A DNA stretch of 36,748 bases from SG-bin9 sp049323835 (GCA_049323835.1 JBMOOJ010000012.1:1-36748), one strand, 5' to 3'; numbered from the stretch's first letter, positions 1-8,437 are shown. Program-made: numbers and translations. Notes: generated by a model not told the origin, from the sequence alone.

Positions 1-530
1 GTGCTGGTCTCACCGACTGGGCAGGCCGTTCGGCGCGCGGCGTCGTCGATGCACCGATGCTGCAAAAGGCGGTGGCGAACGGATCGCTGGTGCGTCCGGG
101 ACAGACCGTCAGCGCGGTGAAGGCGGCCTTCAAGGCGGATCGCGCGGCGGCGCTGGTGCGCGTCGCGAAGGATGTCGGCCGCGTCGGCGAAAAGGCCGGC
201 ATGCGCGGCGCGCTCGATACGCTGCGGGTCGCTCAAGGGCCGAAGGATATTTCGCGTGCGGTGAAGCTTGCGGAGGCGAAAGGCGGACAGACCCGCGCGC
301 TGATGAAGCTGTTCGGGCGCGGCGCGCTGGTGCTCGCCGCAGGTGCGTTCCAGCTCTTCATGTGGCTCGTGTGGGCACTCGGCCTGATGATCGGTGCGCT
401 GGTGTCGATCAAGAAGGCGGCCGAGAACTTCGGACATGCCTGGCACCGGCGCAGCGTTGCGAACAAAGTTCGCGCGCGGCTGCGGCGAACCGCGCTCATC
501 CCTCTGGCAAGCCCGGCGTTGGCGGGATAA
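1..530 (+). CDS. Unknown protein with C-terminal membrane segment (5' end cut off)
   Basis: The reading frame is already open at base 3 and runs to a TAA at 528-530, so the gene starts upstream of the window. An internal ATG at 57 would give 157 residues, but residues upstream of it look equally coding. The visible part has an Ala/Arg/Lys-rich region, then a long hydrophobic segment about 85-118 residues after the ATG at 57, then a basic tail. This resembles a membrane-anchored or hairpin-inserted protein. I recognise no domain. The downstream hydrolase begins 48 bases later on the same strand, so co-transcription is possible. No function is assigned. Confidence 0.6.
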   Translation, partial: AGLTDWAGRSARGVVDAPMLQKAVANGSLVRPGQTVSAVKAAFKADRAAALVRVAKDVGRVGEKAGMRGALDTLRVAQGPKDISRAVKLAEAKGGQTRALMKLFGRGALVLAAGAFQLFMWLVWALGLMIGALVSIKKAAENFGHAWHRRSVANKVRARLRRTALIPLASPALAG

Positions 531-578
531 CTTCCGCCGCATCGACTCAAATCTCCTACCTCACATCCCGGATATCTG

Positions 579-1331
579 ATGCCGCATTTCAAGAACGGCA
601 GCGTTGAGATTGCCTATATCGACGAAGGCGCGGGCGACCCGATCATCCTCGTGCACGGCTTTGCCTCCAGCAAGAATGTGAACTGGATCTATCCGACCTG
701 GACATCGGAGCTGACGAAATCCGGCCGCCGCGTGATCGCACTCGACAATCGCGGCCATGGTGAGTCGAGCAAGCTTTACAGTCCGGACGACTACAGCATC
801 GCCGCGATGGCGAGCGACGTGCTGGCGCTGATGGATCATCTGAACATCCCCAAGGCCGACGTGATGGGCTATTCGCTCGGGGCGCGCATCGGCGCGCACA
901 TGGCAGTGCATCACCGCGCGCGCGTGCGCTCGCTGATCTCGGGCGGGCTCGGGCTTGTGCTGGTCGAAGGCACGCTGCCGTCAGAAGCGGTGGCGCAGGC
1001 GCTCGAAACCGAGACGCCGGAAGCTATCACCGATCCGAAGGGAAAGATGTTCCGCACCTTCGCCGATCAGACGCGCTCGGATCGCCGCGCGCTCGCCGCC
1101 TGCCTGCGCGGATCGCGAGTGCAGATGACGCGCGCGGAAGCAGCGACGATCGCTGCGCCGATGCTGATCGCCGTCGGCACCACCGACGACGTATCAGGCT
1201 CGGCGGCCGCGCTTGCCGAAATCATTCCGCATGCGCAGGTGCTGGATATTCCCAACCGCGACCATATGCGCGCGGTGGGCGACAAGGTCTACAAGACCGG
1301 CGTGCTGGATTTTCTCGCGCGCCGTCCATGA
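579..1331 (+). CDS. Alpha/beta-fold hydrolase
   Basis: A 250-residue alpha/beta hydrolase with a complete catalytic layout. The oxyanion-loop HGF is at 26-28, the nucleophile elbow GYSLG at 97-101 (Ser99), a probable acid at Asp203/Asp204, and the catalytic His in NRDH at 229. It has no signal peptide, so it should be cytoplasmic. Length and motifs fit small esterase, lactonase or C-C hydrolase enzymes; the sequence does not show the substrate. Its stop codon lies 8 bases before the start of the GNAT gene, so the two probably form one transcript. Confidence 0.88.
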   Translation: MPHFKNGSVEIAYIDEGAGDPIILVHGFASSKNVNWIYPTWTSELTKSGRRVIALDNRGHGESSKLYSPDDYSIAAMASDVLALMDHLNIPKADVMGYSLGARIGAHMAVHHRARVRSLISGGLGLVLVEGTLPSEAVAQALETETPEAITDPKGKMFRTFADQTRSDRRALAACLRGSRVQMTRAEAATIAAPMLIAVGTTDDVSGSAAALAEIIPHAQVLDIPNRDHMRAVGDKVYKTGVLDFLARRP

Positions 1332-1338
1332 GGCTCCG

Positions 1339-1797
1339 ATGGTGCGGCTGCGGCCGGTGCGTGCCGATGAACTGGCTGAACTGACCGAGCTCTGCCTGCG
1401 CTCGAAGGCGGTGTGGGGCTACGATGCCAAATTCATGGCGGCCTGCCGGTCCGAGCTGACGTTGCGTCCGCGCGATCTCGACACGCCGATGCGGGTGGCC
1501 GAAACGGAGAGCGGCGAGGTCGTCGGTCTTGCGCAGATCAGGGTCGATGGCAGCGAAGCCGAGCTCGCGCGGCTGTTCATCGAACCGGGGTTGCTGCGCA
1601 CGGGCGCGGGGCGGATGCTGTTCACATGGGCGGTTGATGAAGCGCGGCGTCTCGGCGCGGCGCGCATGACGATCGAGGCCGATCCGGATGCGGCGCCGTT
1701 CTATCAGCGCATGGGCGCGCGGCGCGACGGCGAGGCGCCGTCCGGATCGATCCCGGGCCGGATGCTGCCGCGGTTCGTGGTCACGCTGAGGGATTAG
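1339..1797 (+). CDS. GNAT family N-acetyltransferase
   Basis: A 152-residue GNAT-fold protein. Beta strands around residues 60-80 (GEVVGLAQIRV, ARLFIEPG) lead into an acetyl-CoA pyrophosphate loop RTGAG at 87-91, somewhat degenerate against the usual Q/R-x-x-G-x-G/A. The C-terminal AAPFYQRMGA (118-127) is the typical GNAT helix/strand. I chose the ATG at 1339 because GAGG lies 6 bases upstream (1330-1333, overlapping the hydrolase stop) and earlier in-frame codons lie inside the hydrolase gene. The 3' end overlaps the convergent membrane-protein gene by 17 bases. The acetyl acceptor is unknown. Confidence 0.85.
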   Translation: MVRLRPVRADELAELTELCLRSKAVWGYDAKFMAACRSELTLRPRDLDTPMRVAETESGEVVGLAQIRVDGSEAELARLFIEPGLLRTGAGRMLFTWAVDEARRLGAARMTIEADPDAAPFYQRMGARRDGEAPSGSIPGRMLPRFVVTLRD

Positions 1798-3088
1798 CGG
1801 CGCGCTTGTCGTCGTGCCAGTCCATCCAGCGCACGACGGCGATCAGCACGACGAAGGTGGCGAGCCAGGCCATGCGCGCGCCGTAGCGGTCGTGCGGGCC
1901 GGAAAGCGCACCGCAGATGAAGGCGTTGCCGAGGATCGCCGTCACCGTCGCCGCGGCGAAGATCGACAGGTCGTCCGCCTTCTTTCGCCACATCGCAAAG
2001 CCGATGACGCCCGCCAGCATCAGCGCCGATCCAAACGCGACGGGGACATGCAGCCAGTTGATCGCGGTGAAGTCGAGCCGGCCCTGTTGCTGATGCGCCG
2101 CGCGCAGCGGCTTCAACTGCCCGCGCAGATAGCGTTCGAAGATCCCGTATGTGTGGCCGACGCCGTTGTGCACGCCGTCGCCGGTCGCCACCATCGCCAG
2201 TTGCTTCGCCGTCGATATCAGCGACGTTTTCACCTGCATGCCGGGATACTCGATCAGCGAACGCCAGGCGATGTGAGCCATCTCGTCGCCGAGTCCCTGG
2301 AAGCGGCCGAGCGAGTTGAACACGCTCTTGCCCCACAGGAACTGGTCGGCGGTTGCGGGCAGGTCGTGGCGATGCGGACAGAGCTTCAGCTTTTCGGTGG
2401 CGCAATGATCGTTGAGATAGCGCGCGACGATGCCGTCCTGCATCATGCGGCCGAACACGATGCTCGGCCCGCCGGGTGTCCAGGCGAGCGTGCCGGAGAA
2501 CGCATAGTTCGTGGCGACCAGCAGCACCGCACCGGCGGCCATGCTGGCGAGGCTCTGCCAAAGACCCTTGCCGGAAATGCGCGCACGCAGGAACGGCTTG
2601 GCCATCGCGCCGACGAGCCACATTCCCAGCAGCATCACCAGCGTCGCGCTGTGGCTCGCCACCGAGAATGCGATCAGTACCCAGAGAAAGACTTTCTCGG
2701 CGGTGGAAAGCCGCGCGCCCTGAAGCACCAGCAGCATCACCGCGAGCGTCGCCAACCCGGCGTAGATGTCGGTGAGGAGAAGGCTCGTCAGCCACGGCAG
2801 CGCCGTGGTGACGCACAGCACGCTGGCGATCGCGGCGATCTTCCACGGCCGGGCGATGCCAAATCCGTTCAGCGCGATCAGCAGCGTCCACAGCGTCGCG
2901 AACGCCTGCAGGCCGAGGTTGATCCAGAAATAGGACGACTGGCCGAGGTGCAGATAAAGTCCGAACACGGTGGATCGGCTCGGCACGAGGTAGCCCTCAT
3001 ACCAGCGGGCGAGATAGCCGCCGGTATCCCACTGCAAAAGCGGGTAACCGTTCCAAATCGCGGGCGCGACCAGGAGGAGCGGAATCAC
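1781..3088 (-). CDS. Polytopic membrane protein, GT-C glycosyltransferase-like
   Basis: A 435-residue protein with roughly ten hydrophobic segments and a basic C-terminus (KKADD loop, DDKRAANPSA end). The first extracytoplasmic loop holds WDTGGYLARWY; an Asp just after the first helix is typical of GT-C lipid-linked sugar transferases, so a related role in the inner membrane is possible but unproven. The start is uncertain. GTG at 3088 is the first standard start codon, but the frame stays open to about 3262, and the residues before it (LASAGIAALV) would complete an otherwise short first helix. A noncanonical start or a sequence error is possible. It converges with the GNAT gene and overlaps it by 17 bases. 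Confidence 0.72.
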   Translation of the reverse strand: MIPLLLVAPAIWNGYPLLQWDTGGYLARWYEGYLVPSRSTVFGLYLHLGQSSYFWINLGLQAFATLWTLLIALNGFGIARPWKIAAIASVLCVTTALPWLTSLLLTDIYAGLATLAVMLLVLQGARLSTAEKVFLWVLIAFSVASHSATLVMLLGMWLVGAMAKPFLRARISGKGLWQSLASMAAGAVLLVATNYAFSGTLAWTPGGPSIVFGRMMQDGIVARYLNDHCATEKLKLCPHRHDLPATADQFLWGKSVFNSLGRFQGLGDEMAHIAWRSLIEYPGMQVKTSLISTAKQLAMVATGDGVHNGVGHTYGIFERYLRGQLKPLRAAHQQQGRLDFTAINWLHVPVAFGSALMLAGVIGFAMWRKKADDLSIFAAATVTAILGNAFICGALSGPHDRYGARMAWLATFVVLIAVVRWMDWHDDKRAANPSA

Positions 3089-3445
3089 GAGCGCAGCGAT
3101 GCCGGCAGATGCCAGCCCCGTCCTTGGAAGGATTAAGGTCTTGGTATGAATGACAATTTCCCCCGGCTGCGGCGATGGTTCAACAAAACGGCGGCGAAGG
3201 CAACTGATGAAAAGTCGTAGGGAGGCGAAATCGATGGCGCAGTGCCGAATGATGATATGTCAGGCATCAGCAATGAAAATGTCATGTGACCACACGGGGC
3301 GGTCATGCTGAGGTCCGTTCATCTTGATTTCACGGAATCGCCGACCAATTCAGGGTAATGGGCCCGCCGGGTGGCAGAATGATATAGGCTGCCCCGTATC
3401 GGATCACCCGTATCGGATCATCGGACCAACATTCGCGAGAGCATC
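3089..3445. other. Intergenic region between divergent genes
   Basis: About 357 bases between the divergent membrane-protein gene and cysE. It should hold both promoters. The minus-strand frame of the membrane protein is open through about 3262 without a standard start codon. A short direct repeat, CCGTATCGGATCA, occurs twice back to back at about 3395-3421. I see no convincing RNA gene, terminator or riboswitch. Confidence 0.5.
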
Positions 3446-4267
3446 ATGGCCGTACAGAACATCAACCCGCACAAGGTCGCCGCGCTCGATCCGGTCTGGA
3501 ATCGTATCCGCGAGGAGGCCGAAGAGATCGTGCGGCGCGAACCGGAGCTCGCGACCTTCATCTACTCCTCGATCCTGCATCACGACAAACTCGAAGCGGC
3601 TGTCGTGCATCGTCTCGCCGAGCGCCTCGATCATGCCGCGCTCTCCGGCGATCTCATCCGCCAGGCCTATAACGAGGCGCTGCGCGACGAGCCGGATCTC
3701 GGCAACATGTTCCGCGCCGATCTCGTCGCGGTGTACGATCGCGATCCCGCAACCTCGCGCTTCATCGATCCGCTGCTCTACTTCAAGGGCTTCCATGCGA
3801 TCCAGGCGCACCGTCTCGCGCACTGGCTGTTCAAGAACGGCCGCAAGGATTTCGCTTACTACCTCCAGAGCCGTTCGTCGGAAGCATTCCAGACCGACAT
3901 CAATCCGGCGGCGCGCATCGGCCGCGGCATCTTCCTCGACCACGCCACCGGCTTCGTCTGCGGCGAGACGGCGGTGATCGAGGACGACGTATCGATCCTG
4001 CACGGCGTCACGCTCGGCGGCACCGGCAAGGAGAACGAGGACCGCCATCCGAAAATCCGCCATGGCGTGCTGATCGGCGCCGGCGCGAAAATTCTCGGCA
4101 ACATCGAGGTCGGCCACTGCGCGCGCATCGCCGCAGGCTCGGTGGTGGTGAAACCGGTTCCCAACAACGTCACCGTCGCCGGCGTGCCGGCGCGCGTGGT
4201 CGGGGAGGCGGGCTGCGCCGAGCCGTCGCGCACCATGAACCAGATGCTCAGCGCGACGGGACTTTGA
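3446..4267 (+). CDS. cysE: Serine O-acetyltransferase
   Basis: CysE transfers acetyl from acetyl-CoA to L-serine to give O-acetylserine, the acceptor for sulfide in cysteine synthesis. The 273 residues match the family: an N-terminal helical domain (about 10-140) followed by a left-handed beta-helix of hexapeptide repeats. The signature DINPAARIGRG starts at Asp151 and is followed by LDHATG with His166, the same 15-residue spacing as the catalytic Asp/His pair of E. coli CysE. HGVTLGGTGK (186-195) and DRHPKI (199-204) complete the active-site region. The C-terminal tail could bind cysteine synthase. It appears to be a single-gene unit. Confidence 0.96.
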   Translation: MAVQNINPHKVAALDPVWNRIREEAEEIVRREPELATFIYSSILHHDKLEAAVVHRLAERLDHAALSGDLIRQAYNEALRDEPDLGNMFRADLVAVYDRDPATSRFIDPLLYFKGFHAIQAHRLAHWLFKNGRKDFAYYLQSRSSEAFQTDINPAARIGRGIFLDHATGFVCGETAVIEDDVSILHGVTLGGTGKENEDRHPKIRHGVLIGAGAKILGNIEVGHCARIAAGSVVVKPVPNNVTVAGVPARVVGEAGCAEPSRTMNQMLSATGL

Positions 4268-4464
4268 TCGCGATGTGTCTGACGAGCGCGGTTTGATGGC
4301 GCGGTTTGCCGGTCATGACCGGCAAACCTGTTTCCCCTTCGCCGGAAATGGTCTACAGCAGCGGGCGGCGTAAGCGCAGGTGATTGGCCTGCGCGCGGCA
4401 GCGGTGTTGCTGCTTCGCCGCGCACCTTGATCATCATCTTGGACCATCATCTTGGAGAGCTGCC

Positions 4465-4683
4465 GTGGACGTTCAGGAAGTCAGGAAACTCGACGCCTAT
4501 CTGAAGAAGGTGTTCGGCAATCCGAAGATCCGCGTCGTGCCGCGTCCGAAGAAGGATGACTCGGCTGAAGTGTACATCGGCGAGGAGTTCATCGGCGTGC
4601 TGTTCGTCGACGACGAGGACGACGATCGCTCGTTCCAGTTCCAGATGGCCATTCTGGAAGACGATATTGCCGATCTCGAGTGA
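4465..4683 (+). CDS. DUF3126 family protein
   Basis: A 72-residue acidic protein with the conserved core FGNPKIRVVPRPKK, DSAEVYIGEEFIGV and a DDEDDDRS stretch, which I recognise as the small alphaproteobacterial DUF3126 family of unknown function. I chose the GTG at 4465 because GGAGAG lies about 6 bases upstream (4454-4459) and the conserved domain begins immediately. The frame extends further upstream, but that part is not family-like. It is a small soluble beta-rich protein and stands alone between cysE and a repeat element. Confidence 0.85.
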   Translation: MDVQEVRKLDAYLKKVFGNPKIRVVPRPKKDDSAEVYIGEEFIGVLFVDDEDDDRSFQFQMAILEDDIADLE

Positions 4684-4701
4684 CCCCCGACACCTCGCGT
4701 C

Positions 4702-4828
4702 CGTCATGGCCGGGCATAGCCGTTCGGAAGAACGGCGTCGCTTCGCTCGCCTATCTCCCGGCCATCCACGCCTTCTTTGCCGAGACGTCGTTAAGACGTG
4801 GATGCCCGGCACAAGGCCGGGCATGACG
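4702..4828. repeat. Intergenic palindromic repeat, family A (copy A1)
   Basis: An element bounded by CGTCATGGCCGGGCATAG and the inverted end CCGGGCATGACG, with internal palindromes around 4727-4742 and 4795-4822. Its sequence is nearly the reverse complement of the element at 11738-11854, so both are long copies of one mobile or amplified repeat. It sits just after the DUF3126 stop and may act as transcript end or RNA hairpin for both flanking convergent genes. Confidence 0.85.
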
Positions 4829-4878
4829 ATCTCTGCGATGAGAGTCTTTCAGGAGTTACGTTTCGGCAGGCTCGTGTC

Positions 4879-5589
4879 CTAGTTGCCCGGTCCGCGCACC
4901 TGCACGACCAGCTTCTCGATCGTGCCGGCCACCTGACGCCAATCCGACAGCCAGCTTCGCGGAAAGCGGAACGTCAGGTCCGCGCCCTCGATGCGGCGCT
5001 CGCTGATACACATGCCGGGCGTCATGGCGTCGCGCGTGCAGCGGGCGAACAGCGCCGGCTTCTCGGCGAAAACAACATCTTCATTGGCATAGGGCGAGCC
5101 GTCGCGGAATGCGCGCAGGCCGAGGCCGTCGGTCATCTGCACCGGCGTCTGATCCAGATAGCGCGGGTAGATCGTGCGCGCTCGCTCGTCCGGCGGCAGA
5201 GCATTGTGGTGCGCGGCGATCGAGAGAAAAATCCGATCGATCGACGGATTGGCGGCCTCCGCCGTTTCCGCGGTGACGCGCTGTTTGCTCGGCGCATCCA
5301 GCGAGGGATAGACGAAGCCGAGATCGACGCGCTCCTGCGGGCCGGAGCGCTTCTGCACCTTCACGCGGATCGATTGCGTCGGCACGTTGAAGAGCGTGTT
5401 GCCGATGGTCACCGGCAGGCGGTCGGGATCGCCGGCCGCGCGGGTCGTGAATGTCGGCCAGAGCAGGTAGGCGACCACCGCGATCGCGATCGCGCCGATC
5501 GCTGCGGACAGCAGGATCACCGGCCATGAATTGCGCTGCCGGGGCGGCGGCGGGCGGGTGCGCAGCGAAATCGAGGACAGGAAAGCCAT
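4879..5589 (-). CDS. Unknown membrane-anchored protein
   Basis: A 236-residue protein. The short N-terminal tail is Pro/Arg-rich (RTRPPPPRQRN, about 10-20), followed by one transmembrane helix (about 22-45, WPVILLSAAIGAIAIAVVAYLLW), then about 190 residues that should lie in the periplasm. The soluble part has no domain I recognise. It contains two cysteines (CTRDAMTPGMC) that could form a disulfide, and ends in a basic/hydrophobic strand. It is transcribed divergently from the small membrane protein downstream on the plus strand. No function is assigned. Confidence 0.72.
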   Translation of the reverse strand: MAFLSSISLRTRPPPPRQRNSWPVILLSAAIGAIAIAVVAYLLWPTFTTRAAGDPDRLPVTIGNTLFNVPTQSIRVKVQKRSGPQERVDLGFVYPSLDAPSKQRVTAETAEAANPSIDRIFLSIAAHHNALPPDERARTIYPRYLDQTPVQMTDGLGLRAFRDGSPYANEDVVFAEKPALFARCTRDAMTPGMCISERRIEGADLTFRFPRSWLSDWRQVAGTIEKLVVQVRGPGN

Positions 5590-5727
5590 GACGGGGACAG
5601 CGATTGGGGCGTCGGGTTCAAAGGGAAAGCAGCCGAATCACCTGTGATTGTTACACGATCGAAGCCTTCCGCACGGGCAGGAACAGCGCGCCGAGCCATG
5701 CGTTCCGTTCACATGCAAGCTTACCCG

Positions 5728-5742
5728 TTAACCTTTCCTTAA
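5728..5742 (+). promoter_or_regulatory. Candidate CtrA-binding box
   Basis: TTAACCTTTCCTTAA is an exact match to TTAA-N7-TTAA, the full-site consensus of the cell-cycle regulator CtrA in alphaproteobacteria. It lies 70 bases before the small membrane-protein gene and 139 bases before the divergent anchored protein, so it could control either. The assignment is by motif only. Confidence 0.5.
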
Positions 5743-5811
5743 GGATGTTGTGGCGGTGGGCCGTGCATTTTGCGAAGCGTTGCGGCGACGGGTTTGTATC
5801 GAGTACCGCCG

Positions 5812-6141
5812 ATGTCCGCCGACGCGCTTACGTCTTTTCTCATCCTCGCTCTCGGGTTTGCGCTTTCCGGCGCCCTGACCTCAGCCTTTCAGGCCTGGCA
5901 GGAGCGCCCCGCGGGCTTCGGGCTGCTCCAGCAGGAAGAGCTGTCGAAGTCGCTCGCGGCCGTTCCGTTCCTTGTCTTCGCGGCGCCTTTCATCATCATG
6001 CGCAACACGCTGCGCGGCCGCCGCATCGAGCGCCGCCGCTTCGAATTCGTCATGATGGCGACGATCATCGCCGGCTTCTGGAGCCTGATGTCGGGCACCT
6101 TCGTCGTGATGGCACTGCGCGCGGCCGGCCTGATCGCCTGA
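5812..6141 (+). CDS. Small integral membrane protein
   Basis: A 109-residue protein with three predicted membrane helices: residues about 5-25 (LTSFLILALGFALSGALTSA), 47-65 (LAAVPFLVFAAPFIIMR) and 80-105. A basic cytoplasmic loop, RGRRIERRRFE, lies between the last two. It resembles small alphaproteobacterial membrane proteins of unknown function (possibly the group named DUF6949, which I cannot confirm). I chose ATG 5812 over the upstream TTG at 5770 because the hydrophobic helix starts directly after it. A CtrA-type box precedes it. Confidence 0.72.
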   Translation: MSADALTSFLILALGFALSGALTSAFQAWQERPAGFGLLQQEELSKSLAAVPFLVFAAPFIIMRNTLRGRRIERRRFEFVMMATIIAGFWSLMSGTFVVMALRAAGLIA

Positions 6142-6183
6142 TTCTCGCGTCGTATATTTCCTATCAAGCCTGCATTTACTTGG

Positions 6184-6287
6184 CGTCATCCTGAGGTGCG
6201 AGCCGCGCGAGCGGCGAGCCTCGAAGGATGGGCTGAATGAACGCCGTCTCCTTCGAGGCGCGCAAGAGCGCGCACCTCAGGATGACG
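6184..6287. repeat. Intergenic palindromic repeat, family C
   Basis: A 104-base imperfect palindrome with ends CGTCATCCTGAGGTGCG and its inverse CGCACCTCAGGATGACG. The inner arms are CCTCGAAGGATG and CTCCTTCGAGG. It lies between the small membrane-protein gene and the carbonic-anhydrase-like gene. A diverged relative lies at 13402-13520. It could form a long RNA hairpin after the upstream gene. Confidence 0.85.
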
Positions 6288-6388
6288 GCTATCGAAGTAT
6301 CCGGTCAATGGTCGGTTATTTGTCGTCTGTTGGTCCATAGTGAGCTATAGGCTCAGTCCAGCTCCGAATACACTCCTCAGGACACCAC

Positions 6389-6919
6389 ATGGCCATCTAC
6401 GAACTCGACGGAAAATCCCCCGAACTTCCCGCCGACGGACAATACTTCATCGCCGAAAGCGCCGAGGTAATCGGCAACGTGCGGCTGAAGAGCAACGCCA
6501 CCGTGTGGTTTGGCACGATCATTCGCGGCGATAACGAGCTGATCGAGATCGGCGAGGGATCGAACGTCCAGGACGGCTGCATCTTCCACACCGATCCGGG
6601 CTTCCCGCTGACCATCGGCGCCAACTGCACCATCGGTCACAACGTCATCCTGCACGGCTGCACCATCGAAGACGGCGCGCTGATCGGCATGGGCGCGATC
6701 GTCATGAACGGGGCGAAAATCGGCAAGAACTGCGTCGTCGGCGCGGGTGCGCTGATCCCCGAAGGCAAGGAGTTTCCGGAAAACTCGCTCGTCGTCGGCG
6801 CACCGGCGAAAGCCATCCGCACGCTGACGGATGAGCAACTCAAGCCGCTGATGCGCGGCGCGCCGCACTACGTGAACAACGGCAAGCGCTACAAGGCCGG
6901 TTTGAAGCGGGTCGGGTAA
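6389..6919 (+). CDS. Gamma-carbonic-anhydrase-like hexapeptide protein
   Basis: A 176-residue trimeric left-handed beta-helix protein of the gamma carbonic anhydrase / YrdA / PaaY family. The three metal-ligand histidines are present with family spacing: His67 (IFHTDPG), His84 (TIGHNVILHG) and His89. RGDN (46-49) carries the conserved Arg/Asp that shape the trimer interface. The extended acidic loop with the proton-shuttle Glu of Methanosarcina Cam is absent, so CO2 hydration may be weak, and a thioesterase or other metal-dependent role is possible. It is a single gene between a family C and a family A repeat. Confidence 0.9.
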   Translation: MAIYELDGKSPELPADGQYFIAESAEVIGNVRLKSNATVWFGTIIRGDNELIEIGEGSNVQDGCIFHTDPGFPLTIGANCTIGHNVILHGCTIEDGALIGMGAIVMNGAKIGKNCVVGAGALIPEGKEFPENSLVVGAPAKAIRTLTDEQLKPLMRGAPHYVNNGKRYKAGLKRVG

Positions 6920-6926
6920 TACGACT

Positions 6927-6985
6927 CGTCATGCCCGGACTTGATCCGGGCAAGGTGGATTGTCGGGTCAAGCCCGGTAATGACG
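6927..6985. repeat. Intergenic palindromic repeat, family A (short copy A2)
   Basis: A 59-base element beginning CGTCATGCCCGGACTTG and ending CAAGCCCGGTAATGACG. The two ends form imperfect inverted repeats. It lies 7 bases after the carbonic-anhydrase-like gene and could serve as its 3' hairpin. Confidence 0.8.
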
Positions 6986-7054
6986 AAATGAAAATGACGC
7001 GCCGTTTCTTTTACGGGTGTAGAATCTGAACGTGCTCGAAAGAAAGAACTCGGA

Positions 7055-7654
7055 ATGAAAGTCGTTATCGTCGGCGCCACCGGAACGGTCGGCAAGGCAG
7101 TCGTGGCCGAACTCGCGCCGCGCCATGAGATCATTCAGGTCGGCAAGAGCCGGGGGCAGTATCAGGCCGACATCAAGGATGCCGACAGCATCCGTGCGCT
7201 GTTCGGCAAGATTGGAAAGGTGGACGCGATCGTCTCCACCACCGGCAAGGTGCATTTCGGCCCGCTCGCACAGATGACGCCGGAGCTGTTCAAGATCGGC
7301 TTGCACGACAAGCTGCTCGGCCAGGTGCAGCTGGCGCTGATCGGCGTCGACTATCTCAACGATGGCGGCTCGATCACGCTCACCAGCGGCGTGCTCGGGC
7401 ATGACCCGATCAGGAACGGCGCCAATGCGTCCGCAGTCAACGGCGGCATCGATTCTTTCGTGAAGGCGGCGGCGATCGAGCTGCCGCGCGGTATCCGGAT
7501 TAATGTCGTCAGCGCGACGGTGCTGGTGGAAGCGATGGATGTGTACGGCCCCGCGTTCCGCGGCTACGTGCCCGTGCCCGGACAGCGCGTGGCGCTCGCC
7601 TACAGCAAGAGCGTCGAGGGCGCGCAGACCGGACAGATCTACTCCGTCCTCTAG
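7055..7654 (+). CDS. Short-chain dehydrogenase-like protein lacking the YxxxK motif
   Basis: A 199-residue compact SDR-fold protein. The cofactor loop GATGTVG (7-13) and a serine strand LTSG (109-112, Ser111) are present. Where classical SDRs have Tyr-x-x-x-Lys this protein has NASAVNGG (124-131), so the usual catalytic Tyr and Lys are missing. This matches the divergent group around Listeria Lin1944, which keeps the fold and nucleotide site but lacks the standard active site. It is followed 15 bases later by the HpcH/HpaI aldolase gene, suggesting one operon. Its reaction, if any, is unknown. Confidence 0.85.
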   Translation: MKVVIVGATGTVGKAVVAELAPRHEIIQVGKSRGQYQADIKDADSIRALFGKIGKVDAIVSTTGKVHFGPLAQMTPELFKIGLHDKLLGQVQLALIGVDYLNDGGSITLTSGVLGHDPIRNGANASAVNGGIDSFVKAAAIELPRGIRINVVSATVLVEAMDVYGPAFRGYVPVPGQRVALAYSKSVEGAQTGQIYSVL

Positions 7655-7669
7655 TTCGAGCGAGGTCAC

Positions 7670-8437
7670 ATGCCCGCGCCGGTCAATCGCCTGAAGACGA
7701 TGCTCAAGAGCAGGACGCCGGCGATCGGCGTCATTGCGACGATCCCGAGCGTGCAGACCGCGCGCATCCTCGCGCAGTCGCTCGATTTCCTGATCGTCGA
7801 TCTCGAACACGGCCCAATCGATCTCAACATGGCGCATGCGATGATGCTGGCGACCGCCGGCACCAATTGCACGCCGATAGCGCGTATCAGCGAGAACAAG
7901 GCGGCGCTGGCGAAAGCGCCGATGGATCTCGGTGCCATGGGCATCAACTTCCCGATGGTCAACAGCGCGGCCGACGCGGCGCATGCGGTTGCGAGCGTGC
8001 GCTATCCGCCCAAGGGCGAGCGGCAGTGGGGCCCGTTCCACGCGCCGTTCGCCTGGGGCATGCCAATGCCGGAGTACATGGCAGCCGCCGACGAGAACAT
8101 GCTCTGCATGATCACCATCGAGCATATCGACGCGGTCAACCGCATCGACGAGATCATGGCGGTGCCGGGCATTGATATCGCGGTGATCGGGCCGGGCGAT
8201 CTTGCGACCTCCATGGGCAAGCACGGCCGCGCCGACGATCCCGAGGTCGTGGCGGCGATGCAAAAGGCGGAAGCGGCGATTCTCAAAAGCGGTACGCCGA
8301 TCGGCGGGGCCGCGCGCACGGTCGAGCAAGCGAATGCGATGATCGCGCGCGGCTACGGCGCCATCGCCGTCGGCTTCGACTGGATGCTGCTTCAGCGCGG
8401 CATCGCCGCAAGTCTCGACGGCATCAAGCGCGGCTGA
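7670..8437 (+). CDS. HpcH/HpaI family aldolase (pyruvate-type class II)
   Basis: A 255-residue HpcH/HpaI aldolase / citrate-lyase-beta-like TIM barrel. These enzymes use a divalent metal to cleave 4-hydroxy-2-oxo acids into pyruvate and an aldehyde. Diagnostic residues are DLEHG (44-48) with the catalytic His47, Arg72 in PIARI, the metal ligands Glu151 (TIEHID) and Asp177 in GPGDL, and the GINFP strand at 91-95. Length is normal. It lies in a probable two-gene operon behind the SDR-like gene, which hints at a shared catabolic path. The natural substrate cannot be read from the sequence. Confidence 0.92.
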   Translation: MPAPVNRLKTMLKSRTPAIGVIATIPSVQTARILAQSLDFLIVDLEHGPIDLNMAHAMMLATAGTNCTPIARISENKAALAKAPMDLGAMGINFPMVNSAADAAHAVASVRYPPKGERQWGPFHAPFAWGMPMPEYMAAADENMLCMITIEHIDAVNRIDEIMAVPGIDIAVIGPGDLATSMGKHGRADDPEVVAAMQKAEAAILKSGTPIGGAARTVEQANAMIARGYGAIAVGFDWMLLQRGIAASLDGIKRG

